This document shows positions 9,901 through 17,542 of a DNA stretch of 64,000 nucleotides, piece after piece. Each line of letters starts with the position of its first letter. The first letter of the stretch is position 1. This stretch comes from a virus, in IMG/VR virus record IMGVR_UViG_3300009085_000027, positions 1 through 64,000 of that record. One strand, given 5' to 3'. The position numbers and the translations under genes are program-made. Under the pieces are notes generated by a model. It was not told the DNA's origin and searched no databases. It saw only the letters and a list, made by a program, of their open reading frames with translations.

Positions 9901-12900
9901 TGGGCATCGGCTCATGGAGACGGATATGACCCCAGTGGGTTCCACCTTCACTTCCGCCCGTGATGTGTGGGTCGAAGAGTCCGCCAGGCTCGGGGCGGTC
10001 GTCCTTGCCACGAAGTGTACGGGTCGGTCGCTTGATTTCCCCTCGGCTCAGGGCGAGGGTCTCGGCATCAGTCCGCGGAATGATCCGAACGGTGCCTCCC
10101 TCGTTCTTCACGGTCGTGCCCATCGCTGTGAGCATGGCCTCGAACTTCTTGTAGACGAACGGGATCTGGGGCTTGGGTAGAACGGCGGCGCCGTTGGTCA
10201 GAGCGGCCCAGACCGCATGGGCCTGGGACTGGTCCGACTTCAGGGTCTGCATTTCCTTGAGGTTGTCGTGAAGACCAGAGGCTAGAGCCGCATAGATCCC
10301 CAACGAGCCCAAGGACTGAGCTCCGTTGTGCCCACCACCACGAGGGATCTGGGTGTTGGCATCGTAGTGGAGCTTCGGCGTTCCCAGTGCTGGGAAACTC
10401 GGTCCGCCGCTGCGGACGTGGGTCTTCTTATCGATCTGGTGTTCGAGCTGGAACACGTAGTGGGGACCCACAGTGATGTCCCCGAGCTTCCTCCCCGTCT
10501 TGGGGTCGTAGAGAGCTTCTGTGTCCTTCAACCCATGGGACTTGAGCTCGCCCTGCAGCTTCTTCAGGTAGTCGACTCCGCCCTGGAAGTTCTTGACCAC
10601 GTAGGCCTTGCCGGTCTTTTCCGCGATTCGACCCGCGGCTGTCTCCAGGATCTGCCCCGGGTTGATACGACCCGGCACTGACACAGGATTGATCAAGATC
10701 TCAACGTGTTTGGACTCAGCATCATGTGGCATCTCCTTGTCGGGAAGGATGCTGGCCACAATGCCCTTGGCACTGTGCCGGGTCGAGAGCTTCGACCCCA
10801 CCTGGATTGGCTCCAGGGTCTTGACGTGGACCACGATTTGTCCACCCACGTTCTGGGCACGGACCACCTCACCGACATGGTCAGAGTCCCAGACCATGGA
10901 GGCGTTGTCATAGCGCTCACGTAGACGCTTGCCGATCTTTGCAGCGGCTCGAGGGCCCGTGGCGATCAGCCTGGTATCTTCGTTGAGAGCCAGGACGAGT
11001 GGATCCCCGGGATGAACCTTGGTGCCGACCCTAACGATTCCGTCGTCGCCAATCTTGTTGAGCTTGTCCAGGCCAAATACGGTGCCCTTGCTGCGGATAA
11101 AGCTCTTCTTGTCGACGGTGTGGTTGTCGGTGACAAGCATGGAGGGCTTGTGCAAGTGCTCGGAGCTCAGCTTCTTCGCCGCAGACTCGGAGATTACGAT
11201 GCCGTCTTCGTGGTTTGAGCCGTTAGCGATGTAGGCTACGCGGAGGTTAGTGCCGAGAGCGAGCTTGCCGCCCTTGGTGTAGTTGTTGTCTGCGACGATC
11301 TCTCCGGCCTTGACCTTGTCTCCGGGCTTCACCAAAGGTGTGGAGTGGAGTTCACCCTTGCTGTGGTTGGTCGGGTAGTGGTCGTAGAGGTCGACGGTGT
11401 GAGTCCCAGACTTCCCACGGATGACCACCTCGCCGGGCTTCACTGATACCACGACTCCGGCTTCCGGTGACTTTCGGGCCAAGAACCCGGAACCGACGAG
11501 GTCTTCAAAGGTGCGTCCGGCCCCGGCCTCGACCTGGACCTTGGGTGCTTCCCTTCCCGTGATGCTGATGGCCTGCGCCATGTGTCGGGCGCTCATCGTG
11601 CTGCGTCCGGCGCTGTCATTCTGCATGAACGGGACGAGATTGGTCTCCACGGTGAAGACCTGTGTCGCCGACGGCATCACGTAGTGGGCATCACCCCAGG
11701 GTAGGTCGTCACGGATCTGGCCGTGACCATCACTCATCCTGGTGGTCTTCCCCCGCGGCGTTGGCTTGCCGCCCTTCCACACCACCTGGTCTGGGAGGAT
11801 CACGGAGCTCACCGATGCCCTTGCGGCATCGACGTCCTCGAGCTTACCGGTGCGCAGGTTGTAGAGCCGGATGTGCGGCTTTCGATCCTTGACGGTGACT
11901 CCGAAAGCCTTGTGGGTGTTGACCCCGGTGTTGGACTCCGGGGTGTAAACGGGGTCCAAGAATCCGAGGTGGCTGGGGTCCAGGGCGGTGTTGGACTTCG
12001 ACAGTGCGTGCTGATTCTGGATGCCACCAGGCCCGGTGATGGTCACCAGGTTGTTGTCGCTGATCATTGTCAGCGGGTTGGTCTGCTTACCAACGGAGGT
12101 CAGCGACGTGGTGAAGACGTGATTCAGAGGGCGCTGAATCAAGTCAGGCATGAAGACGTCACGAAGGACCTGACGATCTCCAGAGGCTAGACGGCGTTGA
12201 ACCGTGGGCTTGCTCAAAGCCTGCTGGACTCGGCGGGTGATTTCCGGGGAGGCCTGAGCGATACGCTCCATGAAGTGGTCCTTGGCCGACCACAACTCCT
12301 TGTACCGAAGGCTGTCGATTGGGTCGGGATCTTTGCGACCCGCACTGACATCCAAGAGCTTCTTCGACGCCTCAAAGAGAAGGGCGGCATTGACCTGAGA
12401 GGTACGCACCCCGAGATTGGCATGAGCCACTTCGGGGTCCAGCTTCGTGGACTCAAAAATCGCGTGGGTCTCATTGCGAAGATCTGCGGTGCTCGCCGGA
12501 GCTTCCTTCCGCCACACCTCGTAAAGGGACCGAAGGTTCTTGTCCACACTGGCCTTGGACTTCGAGGCGTGGAAGGTGGACTCACCCCAGGCCTTCTTCA
12601 TGGCCTCATCCGTCACACCCATTGTGCTGAGTACGGAGTAGAGCGGGATCTTGCGGGACCCCACCTTCATGTGGATGTACCCGGACTCATCGAGCTGTAC
12701 GTCGAAGCTCCTGCCTTTGGCGAGCTGGAACTGGGCTTCGTACTCCCCTGGCTTCTCCGTGGCCTTGACGTAAGCACCTGGACGAAGACGCCACTGGTTC
12801 GCGATGGACTTCTCCTGCCCACCCATGATGTAGGAGTAGTGCCTGGTGAGCTTGGGGATCTTAGCGATCAGGGCATTGGGACGAGACACCACCGTCTTGT

Positions 12901-13141
12901 TCTCTTTGGTGTCAACGACCTCGATGGTCCCCAGGACTGGTACAGCCCAGGACTTACCCTCCAGCCGGGCCTTGGCCTGACCCTTGATGTCATCCGTGCC
13001 CAGGTGATCATCTACAGTAAGTCCGCTTACGCGAACCTCGAATCGACCAGACCGATCTTTGATCGGAAAGGTCCCACTGATCTGTGTGAGGAGTTGTTCC
13101 TTGAGCTCCTCGAACTGGGCTTTTGGGTCGGAGGTGAGCAC
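6923..13141 (-). CDS. Fused beta-beta' DNA-directed RNA polymerase, 2072 aa
   Basis: One polypeptide holds both large subunits of a bacterial-type RNA polymerase. The beta part (about 1-1025) shows the fork and rifampicin-pocket region (FMQNDSAGRSTMSARHMAQA, 505-524), TPESN (400-404), GSNHEDGIVISES (641-653), VGSKLSTRHSAKGIV (781-795) and a C-terminal GGHNGAQSLGSLGIYA block (936-951). The beta' part shows NVPVIPPIFRP (1177-1187), RPLLMKRDPVLHQYGL (1362-1377) and the catalytic loop NADIDGDT with Asp1403, 1405 and 1407. It also has a trigger-loop and bridge-helix region (1628-1720) and the second zinc site Cys1718, 1779, 1786 and 1789. The N-terminal beta' zinc ribbon is missing: GLFDPHI runs almost directly into WGHIRLHEPMP. 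No alpha, omega or sigma gene was found here. The GTG start at 13141 has no Shine-Dalgarno sequence and lies 6 bases after a -10 box. Confidence 0.96.
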   Translation of the reverse strand: MLTSDPKAQFEELKEQLLTQISGTFPIKDRSGRFEVRVSGLTVDDHLGTDDIKGQAKARLEGKSWAVPVLGTIEVVDTKENKTVVSRPNALIAKIPKLTRHYSYIMGGQEKSIANQWRLRPGAYVKATEKPGEYEAQFQLAKGRSFDVQLDESGYIHMKVGSRKIPLYSVLSTMGVTDEAMKKAWGESTFHASKSKASVDKNLRSLYEVWRKEAPASTADLRNETHAIFESTKLDPEVAHANLGVRTSQVNAALLFEASKKLLDVSAGRKDPDPIDSLRYKELWSAKDHFMERIAQASPEITRRVQQALSKPTVQRRLASGDRQVLRDVFMPDLIQRPLNHVFTTSLTSVGKQTNPLTMISDNNLVTITGPGGIQNQHALSKSNTALDPSHLGFLDPVYTPESNTGVNTHKAFGVTVKDRKPHIRLYNLRTGKLEDVDAARASVSSVILPDQVVWKGGKPTPRGKTTRMSDGHGQIRDDLPWGDAHYVMPSATQVFTVETNLVPFMQNDSAGRSTMSARHMAQAISITGREAPKVQVEAGAGRTFEDLVGSGFLARKSPEAGVVVSVKPGEVVIRGKSGTHTVDLYDHYPTNHSKGELHSTPLVKPGDKVKAGEIVADNNYTKGGKLALGTNLRVAYIANGSNHEDGIVISESAAKKLSSEHLHKPSMLVTDNHTVDKKSFIRSKGTVFGLDKLNKIGDDGIVRVGTKVHPGDPLVLALNEDTRLIATGPRAAAKIGKRLRERYDNASMVWDSDHVGEVVRAQNVGGQIVVHVKTLEPIQVGSKLSTRHSAKGIVASILPDKEMPHDAESKHVEILINPVSVPGRINPGQILETAAGRIAEKTGKAYVVKNFQGGVDYLKKLQGELKSHGLKDTEALYDPKTGRKLGDITVGPHYVFQLEHQIDKKTHVRSGGPSFPALGTPKLHYDANTQIPRGGGHNGAQSLGSLGIYAALASGLHDNLKEMQTLKSDQSQAHAVWAALTNGAAVLPKPQIPFVYKKFEAMLTAMGTTVKNEGGTVRIIPRTDAETLALSRGEIKRPTRTLRGKDDRPEPGGLFDPHITGGSEGGTHWGHIRLHEPMPNPIHARAISRVLGIQEADISDIIEGKKKLPGGQYGGRGFREALSKINVDKELKDAKDALKDPKIKEAALEKAHFKYHALRTLKELGVKPADAWTIQNVPVIPPIFRPQTTKPDGTINNNPLNALYRRLGVTNESLKHGEKIPFNATLDAQAGLYQELRNLFGTTPKGKKALDLDMRGTREDRSKKLPGILHMLSGEQPKDGFFQDKIIAKKQDYTSRATITVDPDLGVDEVGVPKKIAAELYRPFIVSRLIRSGVPGDKAQIMVSQKAPLAIKALEQEIKNRPLLMKRDPVLHQYGLVGQNVKLTDDPAVKLSPLVLPPLNADIDGDTVALMVPLTHAAVEETRRIVPSQRIISESSGDVLYAPSNESALALYRMSVPRGAAKGKAFKTKDEAEKAFKESRVQLNETIHIQGVGDTTLGRARVAAVVPEKYRTRILTDLKAPFDKKFQAEILHDTAKSQPKHFVELADNLSRLGFQMAYESGHTVTLKDLEPLRDKRDQIVAAAQKKVNPLMAQGKTDEVTQHWLDATRKLHDTYSTHFANHPTNVSDMAVSGIKAKREQYQGLVMAPMLVEDHLGRPSKVPITKSFAEGIDLGGYFLQAAGARRALIQKTDSVREPGYMSKLLVQANIDQPITGADCGTPQGMLMPIKNKDVVDRHLAAPLKLGAREVPAGTVVTPDLLAHAEKAKVDRILVRSPLKCRMPHGVCSKCMGVHPSGGDYHMGENVGIIAAQALGERAAQLMLRQTHGGGIVSTKGTGMDEFSDVHRLFAASKRSREDAAVAPSTGVVSSVEKTRQGTWNIYIDKKKNPLVSRQRTLDHVKPGYSFSKGEVLTHGEPNIHDLLSTKGLDAVQSHMVDRIGGIYGREGVLRRHAELAVRTATSVVRVQDPGAHDSYVRGDFVTKPVLDEINRTVLKGKKPIEYESHLIPASMIPLRSQPDWMGRLQGERITQSVLTAIQHGHTSTPGGRHPIPGLAIGVAAGRAYGTAQDKPHG

Positions 13142-13147
13142 GGGTTG

Positions 13148-13177
13148 AGTTTACTCGCCTTGAAACGACAGGGTCAA
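13148..13177 (-). promoter_or_regulatory. Sigma70-like promoter giving a leaderless RNA polymerase mRNA
   Basis: On the minus strand, TTGACC (13177-13172) is followed by an 18-base spacer and TAAACT (13153-13148). Only 6 bases separate the -10 box from the GTG at 13141, so transcription would start at or next to the start codon. The same layout occurs upstream of the gene starting at 23955. Confidence 0.6.
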
Positions 13178-13194
13178 CGCGGGTCTCATCCATC

Positions 13195-13211
13195 CTATCA
13201 GATTGTGGAGG
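13195..13211 (+). promoter_or_regulatory. CTATCAG motif plus ribosome binding site
   Basis: CTATCAG (13195-13201) precedes GGAGG (13207-13211) and the ATG at 13217. The same motif, 22-24 bases before the start codon, occurs at 23998 and 40649, each time before the first plus-strand gene after a break. TATCAG could act as a -10 element, but no matching -35 is seen. Confidence 0.35.
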
Positions 13212-13216
13212 TATTC

Positions 13217-13345
13217 ATGTTAGATCCAGCCGAAGACAGCCTAAGCGACTATGAGTCGTCGCTGTCTGACGCCCTTTTCTGGGACATCGAAGACACCGGG
13301 GACAGTGACGATTCAGAGTCCGAGGACGAGAAAGACGGGGACTAG
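13217..13345 (+). CDS. Very acidic 42-aa protein
   Basis: This small frame has a good GGAGG ribosome binding site 5 bases before its ATG. The peptide is dominated by Asp, Glu and Ser (LDPAEDSLSDYESSLSDALF, then a run of Asp/Glu/Ser), giving it a strongly negative charge. Small acidic phage proteins early in an operon often mimic DNA or bind host factors, but nothing in the sequence shows this. It is the first plus-strand gene after the divergent promoter region and is followed after 3 bases by a 31-aa membrane peptide. Confidence 0.6.
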   Translation: MLDPAEDSLSDYESSLSDALFWDIEDTGDSDDSESEDEKDGD

Positions 13346-13348
13346 CCA

Positions 13349-13444
13349 GTGGCATCAATCTTGATTTGGAGTTTCGTGGGTGGGTTCCTTGCCGGTCTGC
13401 TGGACGGTTTCCGTGAGTCTGGGATCTGGAGTTTGTTCGGATGA
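13349..13444 (+). CDS. 31-aa single-pass membrane microprotein
   Basis: A GTG-started frame encodes ASILIWSFVGGFLAGLLDGF followed by RESGIWSLFG: one hydrophobic helix with small-residue (G-G, A-G) packing motifs and a short amphipathic tail. It begins 3 bases after the acidic gene's stop, and its own stop overlaps the next gene's start (ATGA at 13441-13444), the spacing expected of a real operon member. The tight fit and composition support expression. Function unknown. Confidence 0.5.
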   Translation: MASILIWSFVGGFLAGLLDGFRESGIWSLFG

Positions 13445-13791
13445 AGTCCAAGGCATCCAGGGATCCGAGCGTTGAAATCAACACGCCGGAATGCCTGTGC
13501 TGTGCCGACCAACTGGAGCTACACGAGGAGTCCTTCGTCATGCTCCGTGGCGTTTGGATGATCTCTTCGGGGACGGGTCTACCAATCTTCGTATTGGACC
13601 CAGACACCGGGAACATCTGGGACAAGCTACCAAACGGTCAGACCGTGATCGTCACAGATTACTTTGGACCCACGAAGCACGCCCACAAGGAATGCGTCGA
13701 GCGCCTGATCGACGAGGAGCTCGATGACGGGGTCACAGACTCCGATGGTTTTGACGATGACTACGCCAACCTGGATACCGATCGGTACTGA
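13441..13791 (+). CDS. Hypothetical protein with Cys/His cluster, 116 aa
   Basis: The N-terminal third has CLCC (residues 19-22), and a downstream HAHKEC places further Cys/His ligands, together a plausible zinc site. The middle is beta-rich (SFVMLRGVWMISSGTGLPIF) and the C-terminus is very acidic (DEELDDGVTDSDGFDDDYAN). It is separated by two bases from the MoxR-like ATPase gene and may be a small adaptor for that module, though this is inference from position only. Confidence 0.75.
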   Translation: MKSKASRDPSVEINTPECLCCADQLELHEESFVMLRGVWMISSGTGLPIFVLDPDTGNIWDKLPNGQTVIVTDYFGPTKHAHKECVERLIDEELDDGVTDSDGFDDDYANLDTDRY

Positions 13792-13793
13792 GA

Positions 13794-14930
13794 ATGTATA
13801 ACTACTCCCAAACCAAAGAACTTGTTCGACGCGAGCTACTGGCCCAAAACGCGGCTGTGGTGGCCAGGTCTTCTCAGGCCCTCAACATCCCACTCCTCCT
13901 GGGTCCTGTGGGTGGTGGCAAGACCAGTATCGCTCGGGGATTCGCTATCGAGTTCGGGCTCCAGCTCTGCGCCATCAACTCGGGAGAGAACTCCGATGCC
14001 ACGGACCTGAGTGGTGTCCCGGTCCCGTCTAGAATCGTGTCGAAGGAAGACAAGATCCCCTACATGCAATGGGTCTTGAACCGCTACGCCGCTACGGCTT
14101 GCTCGGAGCCGGTGTTTCTGTTCTTCGACGACTTGGACAAAGCACCCCCGCCGGTGCAGAGCGCACTACTCGGCATCACAGCCACCCGGATGTTCCGGGA
14201 CCAAAAAATACACCCCGGCACACTCATCATGGGGGCCGGCAACCGCATTGATGACGACATCAATGCGAATGAGATCTCTGAGTCCCTGCGAACCAGGATG
14301 ACCATCATCGAGATGTCACCGGATGTCATCTCATTCTCCAACTACGGTGTCAGCAGCGGAGAAATCCATCCCGCCGTGATTGGCTACCTGCAGTACAAAC
14401 CAGAGCACCTCTACAAGCACGAAACCGGTGTCAATCGATTCCCCTGCCCCCGTGGGTGGTGGGAAGTGTCCCAGCAGTTCAGGCTCTTTCCAGATGCTGA
14501 GGAAGACCTCTTCAGCAATGGAGCCAAGGACAACTGGAAAGGTATCGTTGACCGCAAGTGTGGTTCCCACATCGGCAATGACTTCTGGGCCTGGTACCAG
14601 GTCATCTCCAAGGTCGATATCAAGGGGATCCTCTCCGGGTCTTCTCGGCTTCAACAGGGCTCGGACAATGACCGCAGGATGTCGCAGTTCGCGGCGATCT
14701 TCGCCATCTCACAGGAGCTCAACCTGCGTGGGGTGAAGGCCGAGTACATCGGGCTGCCCACATTCGTCACGGACCTAGATCCTGAGATGCGGGTAGCGTT
14801 TGTCGTGCAGATCTCTCAGAAGGTGAGGGTCAGCATCTCCACGATGTTCCCCGCCGCAGCCAACACCATGATGGCTCAGATCGTTCAGTCACAGAACGGG
14901 AAGAGTCGTCTCCAAGGGGCCACCCCATGA
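13794..14930 (+). CDS. MoxR-like AAA+ ATPase
   Basis: This 378-aa AAA+ ATPase of the MoxR/RavA type would couple ATP hydrolysis to remodelling of a target protein or complex. It shows Walker A GPVGGGKT (37-44), a helix and loop with DATDLSGVPVP (68-78), Walker B VFLFFDDLDKA (107-117), sensor 1 AGN (148-150) and a probable arginine finger in SLRTRM (164-169). Its stop overlaps the ATG of the next gene (ATGA at 14927), which encodes a VWA-type protein, the usual MoxR partner. Known MoxR-VWA pairs act as chaperones that insert cofactors or mature complexes. The target here is unknown. Confidence 0.85.
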   Translation: MYNYSQTKELVRRELLAQNAAVVARSSQALNIPLLLGPVGGGKTSIARGFAIEFGLQLCAINSGENSDATDLSGVPVPSRIVSKEDKIPYMQWVLNRYAATACSEPVFLFFDDLDKAPPPVQSALLGITATRMFRDQKIHPGTLIMGAGNRIDDDINANEISESLRTRMTIIEMSPDVISFSNYGVSSGEIHPAVIGYLQYKPEHLYKHETGVNRFPCPRGWWEVSQQFRLFPDAEEDLFSNGAKDNWKGIVDRKCGSHIGNDFWAWYQVISKVDIKGILSGSSRLQQGSDNDRRMSQFAAIFAISQELNLRGVKAEYIGLPTFVTDLDPEMRVAFVVQISQKVRVSISTMFPAAANTMMAQIVQSQNGKSRLQGATP

Positions 14931-16150
14931 TAAACAAGGCCAGCATCACAAACCGGGACGCGCATGAGGCAGTGCATGGCGCGATCACCGAGTTGATGAT
15001 GCGATTCCCCCTTGCAGGACTATCCTGCTTGGGGGAGGCCGTTGTGATCGAGGAATGCAGCCATGCTGACAGCCTCAACACCGACGGCCGTTCCATCAGG
15101 TATTCACCGCATTGGATCATGCAGTCCACACACCGGGGTCGTATTTTTGATCTCCTCCATGAGTGGCTGCACATCTTCTTCAACCACGTTTTGAGGTGTC
15201 AGGACAGAAACCCCGAGGTGTGGAACATGGCCTGCGACATCATCGTTGTGGCCGAGGCCTGCAGGGTTCTATCCACCCCCAACGACACGTGGGAGCCACC
15301 CACAGACGGGGTGATACCTCCACCGTGGTCTGTGGGGCTCACCACTGAAGAGATCTATGACAAACTGGTGTCGAACCCACAGTCCAAGCCCCAGCCGAAG
15401 AGGCCAAAACCAGAAGGCACCGACACGCCTTCGATTCAGGACTCATCCGACCTGAACTATGCCGGGGCCAAGGCCCTGGAAGCCAACCCGGAAAAGGAAG
15501 ACGAGTTCTACCGCAAGTTCTCTTCCGAGCTGGCCCAGGCCAACCTGGTAATGCAGCAGATCTCGAACAAGAGCTCTGAAGACCTGTATGGCCCGGTGAT
15601 TGGGTCGCGACTGAACCAAGTGCTACGCGGCAAGATCCCTTGGAGTCGCCTGTTGAAGGGCGACATGCTGAAAGCCTTGGGGGATGAGTTCACGTCGTAC
15701 TCACCACCAAAGATGAGGTACTACCCAGAAATCATTCTTCCGACACTGAAGTCTCGACAGGAGAAGACACTTCTCATCGCCATCGACGACTCAGCCAGCG
15801 TCGGGGAGCGTCTGCACCGCGAGTTCGTAGCCAATGTCATGCCTGCTGCGAACCGAGCGGAGTGGACTGTAGTAGTCACCTTCGATCAGATCATTCGAGA
15901 GACCATACGAACCAGGAAGCCGAAGGACATCATGAAGCAGGCCAAGTTCCTCAGTGGCATCCACTCCTGCACTGATGTGAGGCCGGTGTTCGAGTTGGCC
16001 AAGACAGTGAAGCCGTCGGCGATCGCTATCCTCACCGACGGCTTCCTCTCGATACCAGACAAGCCAGTGCCCAACACGTTGTGGTGCATTCCCACCAATG
16101 GAAAATCCCAGCCCTGGGGGAAGAACTACGTCATGGACATTACATGGTGA
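14927..16150 (+). CDS. DUF2201-type metallopeptidase-like/VWA protein (MoxR partner)
   Basis: The N-terminal domain has HEWLH (residues 78-82), a zinc-peptidase HExxH motif, followed by NMACDIIVVAEAC. This is the signature of the DUF2201 putative metallopeptidase domain. A charged, Pro/Lys-rich linker (about 145-165) leads to a C-terminal VWA-like domain with a DxSxS metal site, IAIDDSASVGE (about residue 285), and a later LTDGFLS strand. In bacteria this architecture pairs with a MoxR ATPase, as here. It would act as the substrate-binding or scaffold half of the chaperone. It overlaps the genes on both sides by 4 and 7 bases, indicating tight coupling. Peptidase activity is not certain, as many relatives are uncharacterised. 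Confidence 0.85.
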   Translation: MINKASITNRDAHEAVHGAITELMMRFPLAGLSCLGEAVVIEECSHADSLNTDGRSIRYSPHWIMQSTHRGRIFDLLHEWLHIFFNHVLRCQDRNPEVWNMACDIIVVAEACRVLSTPNDTWEPPTDGVIPPPWSVGLTTEEIYDKLVSNPQSKPQPKRPKPEGTDTPSIQDSSDLNYAGAKALEANPEKEDEFYRKFSSELAQANLVMQQISNKSSEDLYGPVIGSRLNQVLRGKIPWSRLLKGDMLKALGDEFTSYSPPKMRYYPEIILPTLKSRQEKTLLIAIDDSASVGERLHREFVANVMPAANRAEWTVVVTFDQIIRETIRTRKPKDIMKQAKFLSGIHSCTDVRPVFELAKTVKPSAIAILTDGFLSIPDKPVPNTLWCIPTNGKSQPWGKNYVMDITW

Positions 16151-17520
16151 TTGATCTTATCGAAAGTGCTGCAAAGCAGATGATTTCTGATCGCATGTGT
16201 GCTGTGTACAGCACACATGAGCATAAGACCTGGGATGCGATACTTCTAGCTCTGGGGGAGAAGGCGAAGCCAACACTAGGTGGTTTGTTGAGCCGTGCAA
16301 TCCCTGAGCGAAGCATGACGAAGTACGTCGAGTTCGGTATCCACCCAAGCGGCGCTATGGATTACGAACTTCCGGTGGAGCACTACTCCAAGGGCCGACT
16401 CATGCAGTCGCACCCCATTCATCTCACCGCGATGTTTGGGGGCGTACTGCGTAGCCCTGGTGAAGCCAAGCGGATGTATGCGGAGCACCTCGGGATGAGA
16501 CAGCAGAACTTGGATGCGTCCAGGGGCATTCCCAAGAACCCGAGATACCCGACTCCGACCTTCCATGGCTTGTGGGGTCAAACCCACGTCCCTGGTTTCT
16601 CGGCAGAAGACTGCGGCATCGAACCACTGGAGTTTGATGATGCTGTCGACAACATCCACTTCGCGGCGTGGTACACCCAGCCCAGTGTTCGAGCCATTGT
16701 GGAGCGGCGCTTGACCACGGATCAGATCCTAACCTTGATCTACATCACAGAGTACAGCTCTACGACCTGGAGGACTGAACTGCAGAGTGTGGTCTACGCA
16801 TCTACGATGCGGGACTGTACTTCTGACAGGGGTGGGAGCTTCCATTACGCAGCCCTAGCCGAGCTCCTTGGGTTCTGTACCCCGGAAAAGGCCAGGGACG
16901 TCATGGATCGCCTCAAGGGGGCGAGACGAGTTCTGCTCATCACAAGGCCCGACTCCACAACCAAAGACATGACCAATGGGCTTCGCGCGTTGGCCACCAC
17001 CAACAATGAGGAGACCCTCGCACTGTTGTCCCGCCTGGGCAGAACCCCAGCATTCGAGGAGCTCTCTGCAGTCAAGGGTCGTGGGCTGGTCGACATACTC
17101 TACTACATGCCGTGGGAGCATCTCGAAGCCATGCTTCAGAGAGACGAAGACAGGATTCGTGGACTCCTGCTACGTCATGTCGATGGCGACTCGATCAGCA
17201 AGGTATCAGTGTGCTTGGTCGATCACAGGCATAGAAGGATATCGGCGAAGTACAGATCGAAGGGGTTGGACTCGAACTGGTCTACGCACTATACCGCCCT
17301 GGCGACACAGTACACCGCATGTAGAGATCTACGCAGCAAGCTCCTGTCTGCTACGGGGTCCCCCTTCGTTGCTGTGATGGCGGCACTAGACGTACTCGAC
17401 GACAAAGCCGACATGATCAGGTCCATGCTACAGAAGCACCCCGACTACCCCAAGATCGAGTCTGTTCAGTCCGAGTATCGCGCACTGCCCACCGATGCGC
17501 TGAGTAGTTTTCGCGGGTGA
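16144..17520 (+). CDS. Unknown 458-aa protein, third member of MoxR-VWA operon
   Basis: The chosen ATG at 16144 overlaps the upstream stop (ATGGTGA). An in-frame start at 16081 exists but would overlap by 70 bases. The protein is soluble and helical, with an early His/Ser/Thr-rich region. Its middle (about 195-310) includes TTDQILTLIYITEYSSTTWR, and its C-terminal half is a repetitive helical domain (LEAMLQRDEDRIRGLLLRHV; FVAVMAALDVLDDKADMIRS). I recognise no family. It is the last gene before a strong terminator and is translationally coupled to the VWA gene, so it is the best candidate for the target or accessory subunit of the ATPase module. Confidence 0.75.
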   Translation: MVIDLIESAAKQMISDRMCAVYSTHEHKTWDAILLALGEKAKPTLGGLLSRAIPERSMTKYVEFGIHPSGAMDYELPVEHYSKGRLMQSHPIHLTAMFGGVLRSPGEAKRMYAEHLGMRQQNLDASRGIPKNPRYPTPTFHGLWGQTHVPGFSAEDCGIEPLEFDDAVDNIHFAAWYTQPSVRAIVERRLTTDQILTLIYITEYSSTTWRTELQSVVYASTMRDCTSDRGGSFHYAALAELLGFCTPEKARDVMDRLKGARRVLLITRPDSTTKDMTNGLRALATTNNEETLALLSRLGRTPAFEELSAVKGRGLVDILYYMPWEHLEAMLQRDEDRIRGLLLRHVDGDSISKVSVCLVDHRHRRISAKYRSKGLDSNWSTHYTALATQYTACRDLRSKLLSATGSPFVAVMAALDVLDDKADMIRSMLQKHPDYPKIESVQSEYRALPTDALSSFRG

Positions 17521-17542
17521 TGGGGTAGTTTCGGTGGTGAGA

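Noticed and set aside
12197-13345. Long plus-strand frame of 382 codons opposite the RNA polymerase start
   Set aside because: All but the last 42 codons are antisense to conserved beta-subunit sequence. Only the 13217-13345 part, with its own ribosome binding site, is kept.
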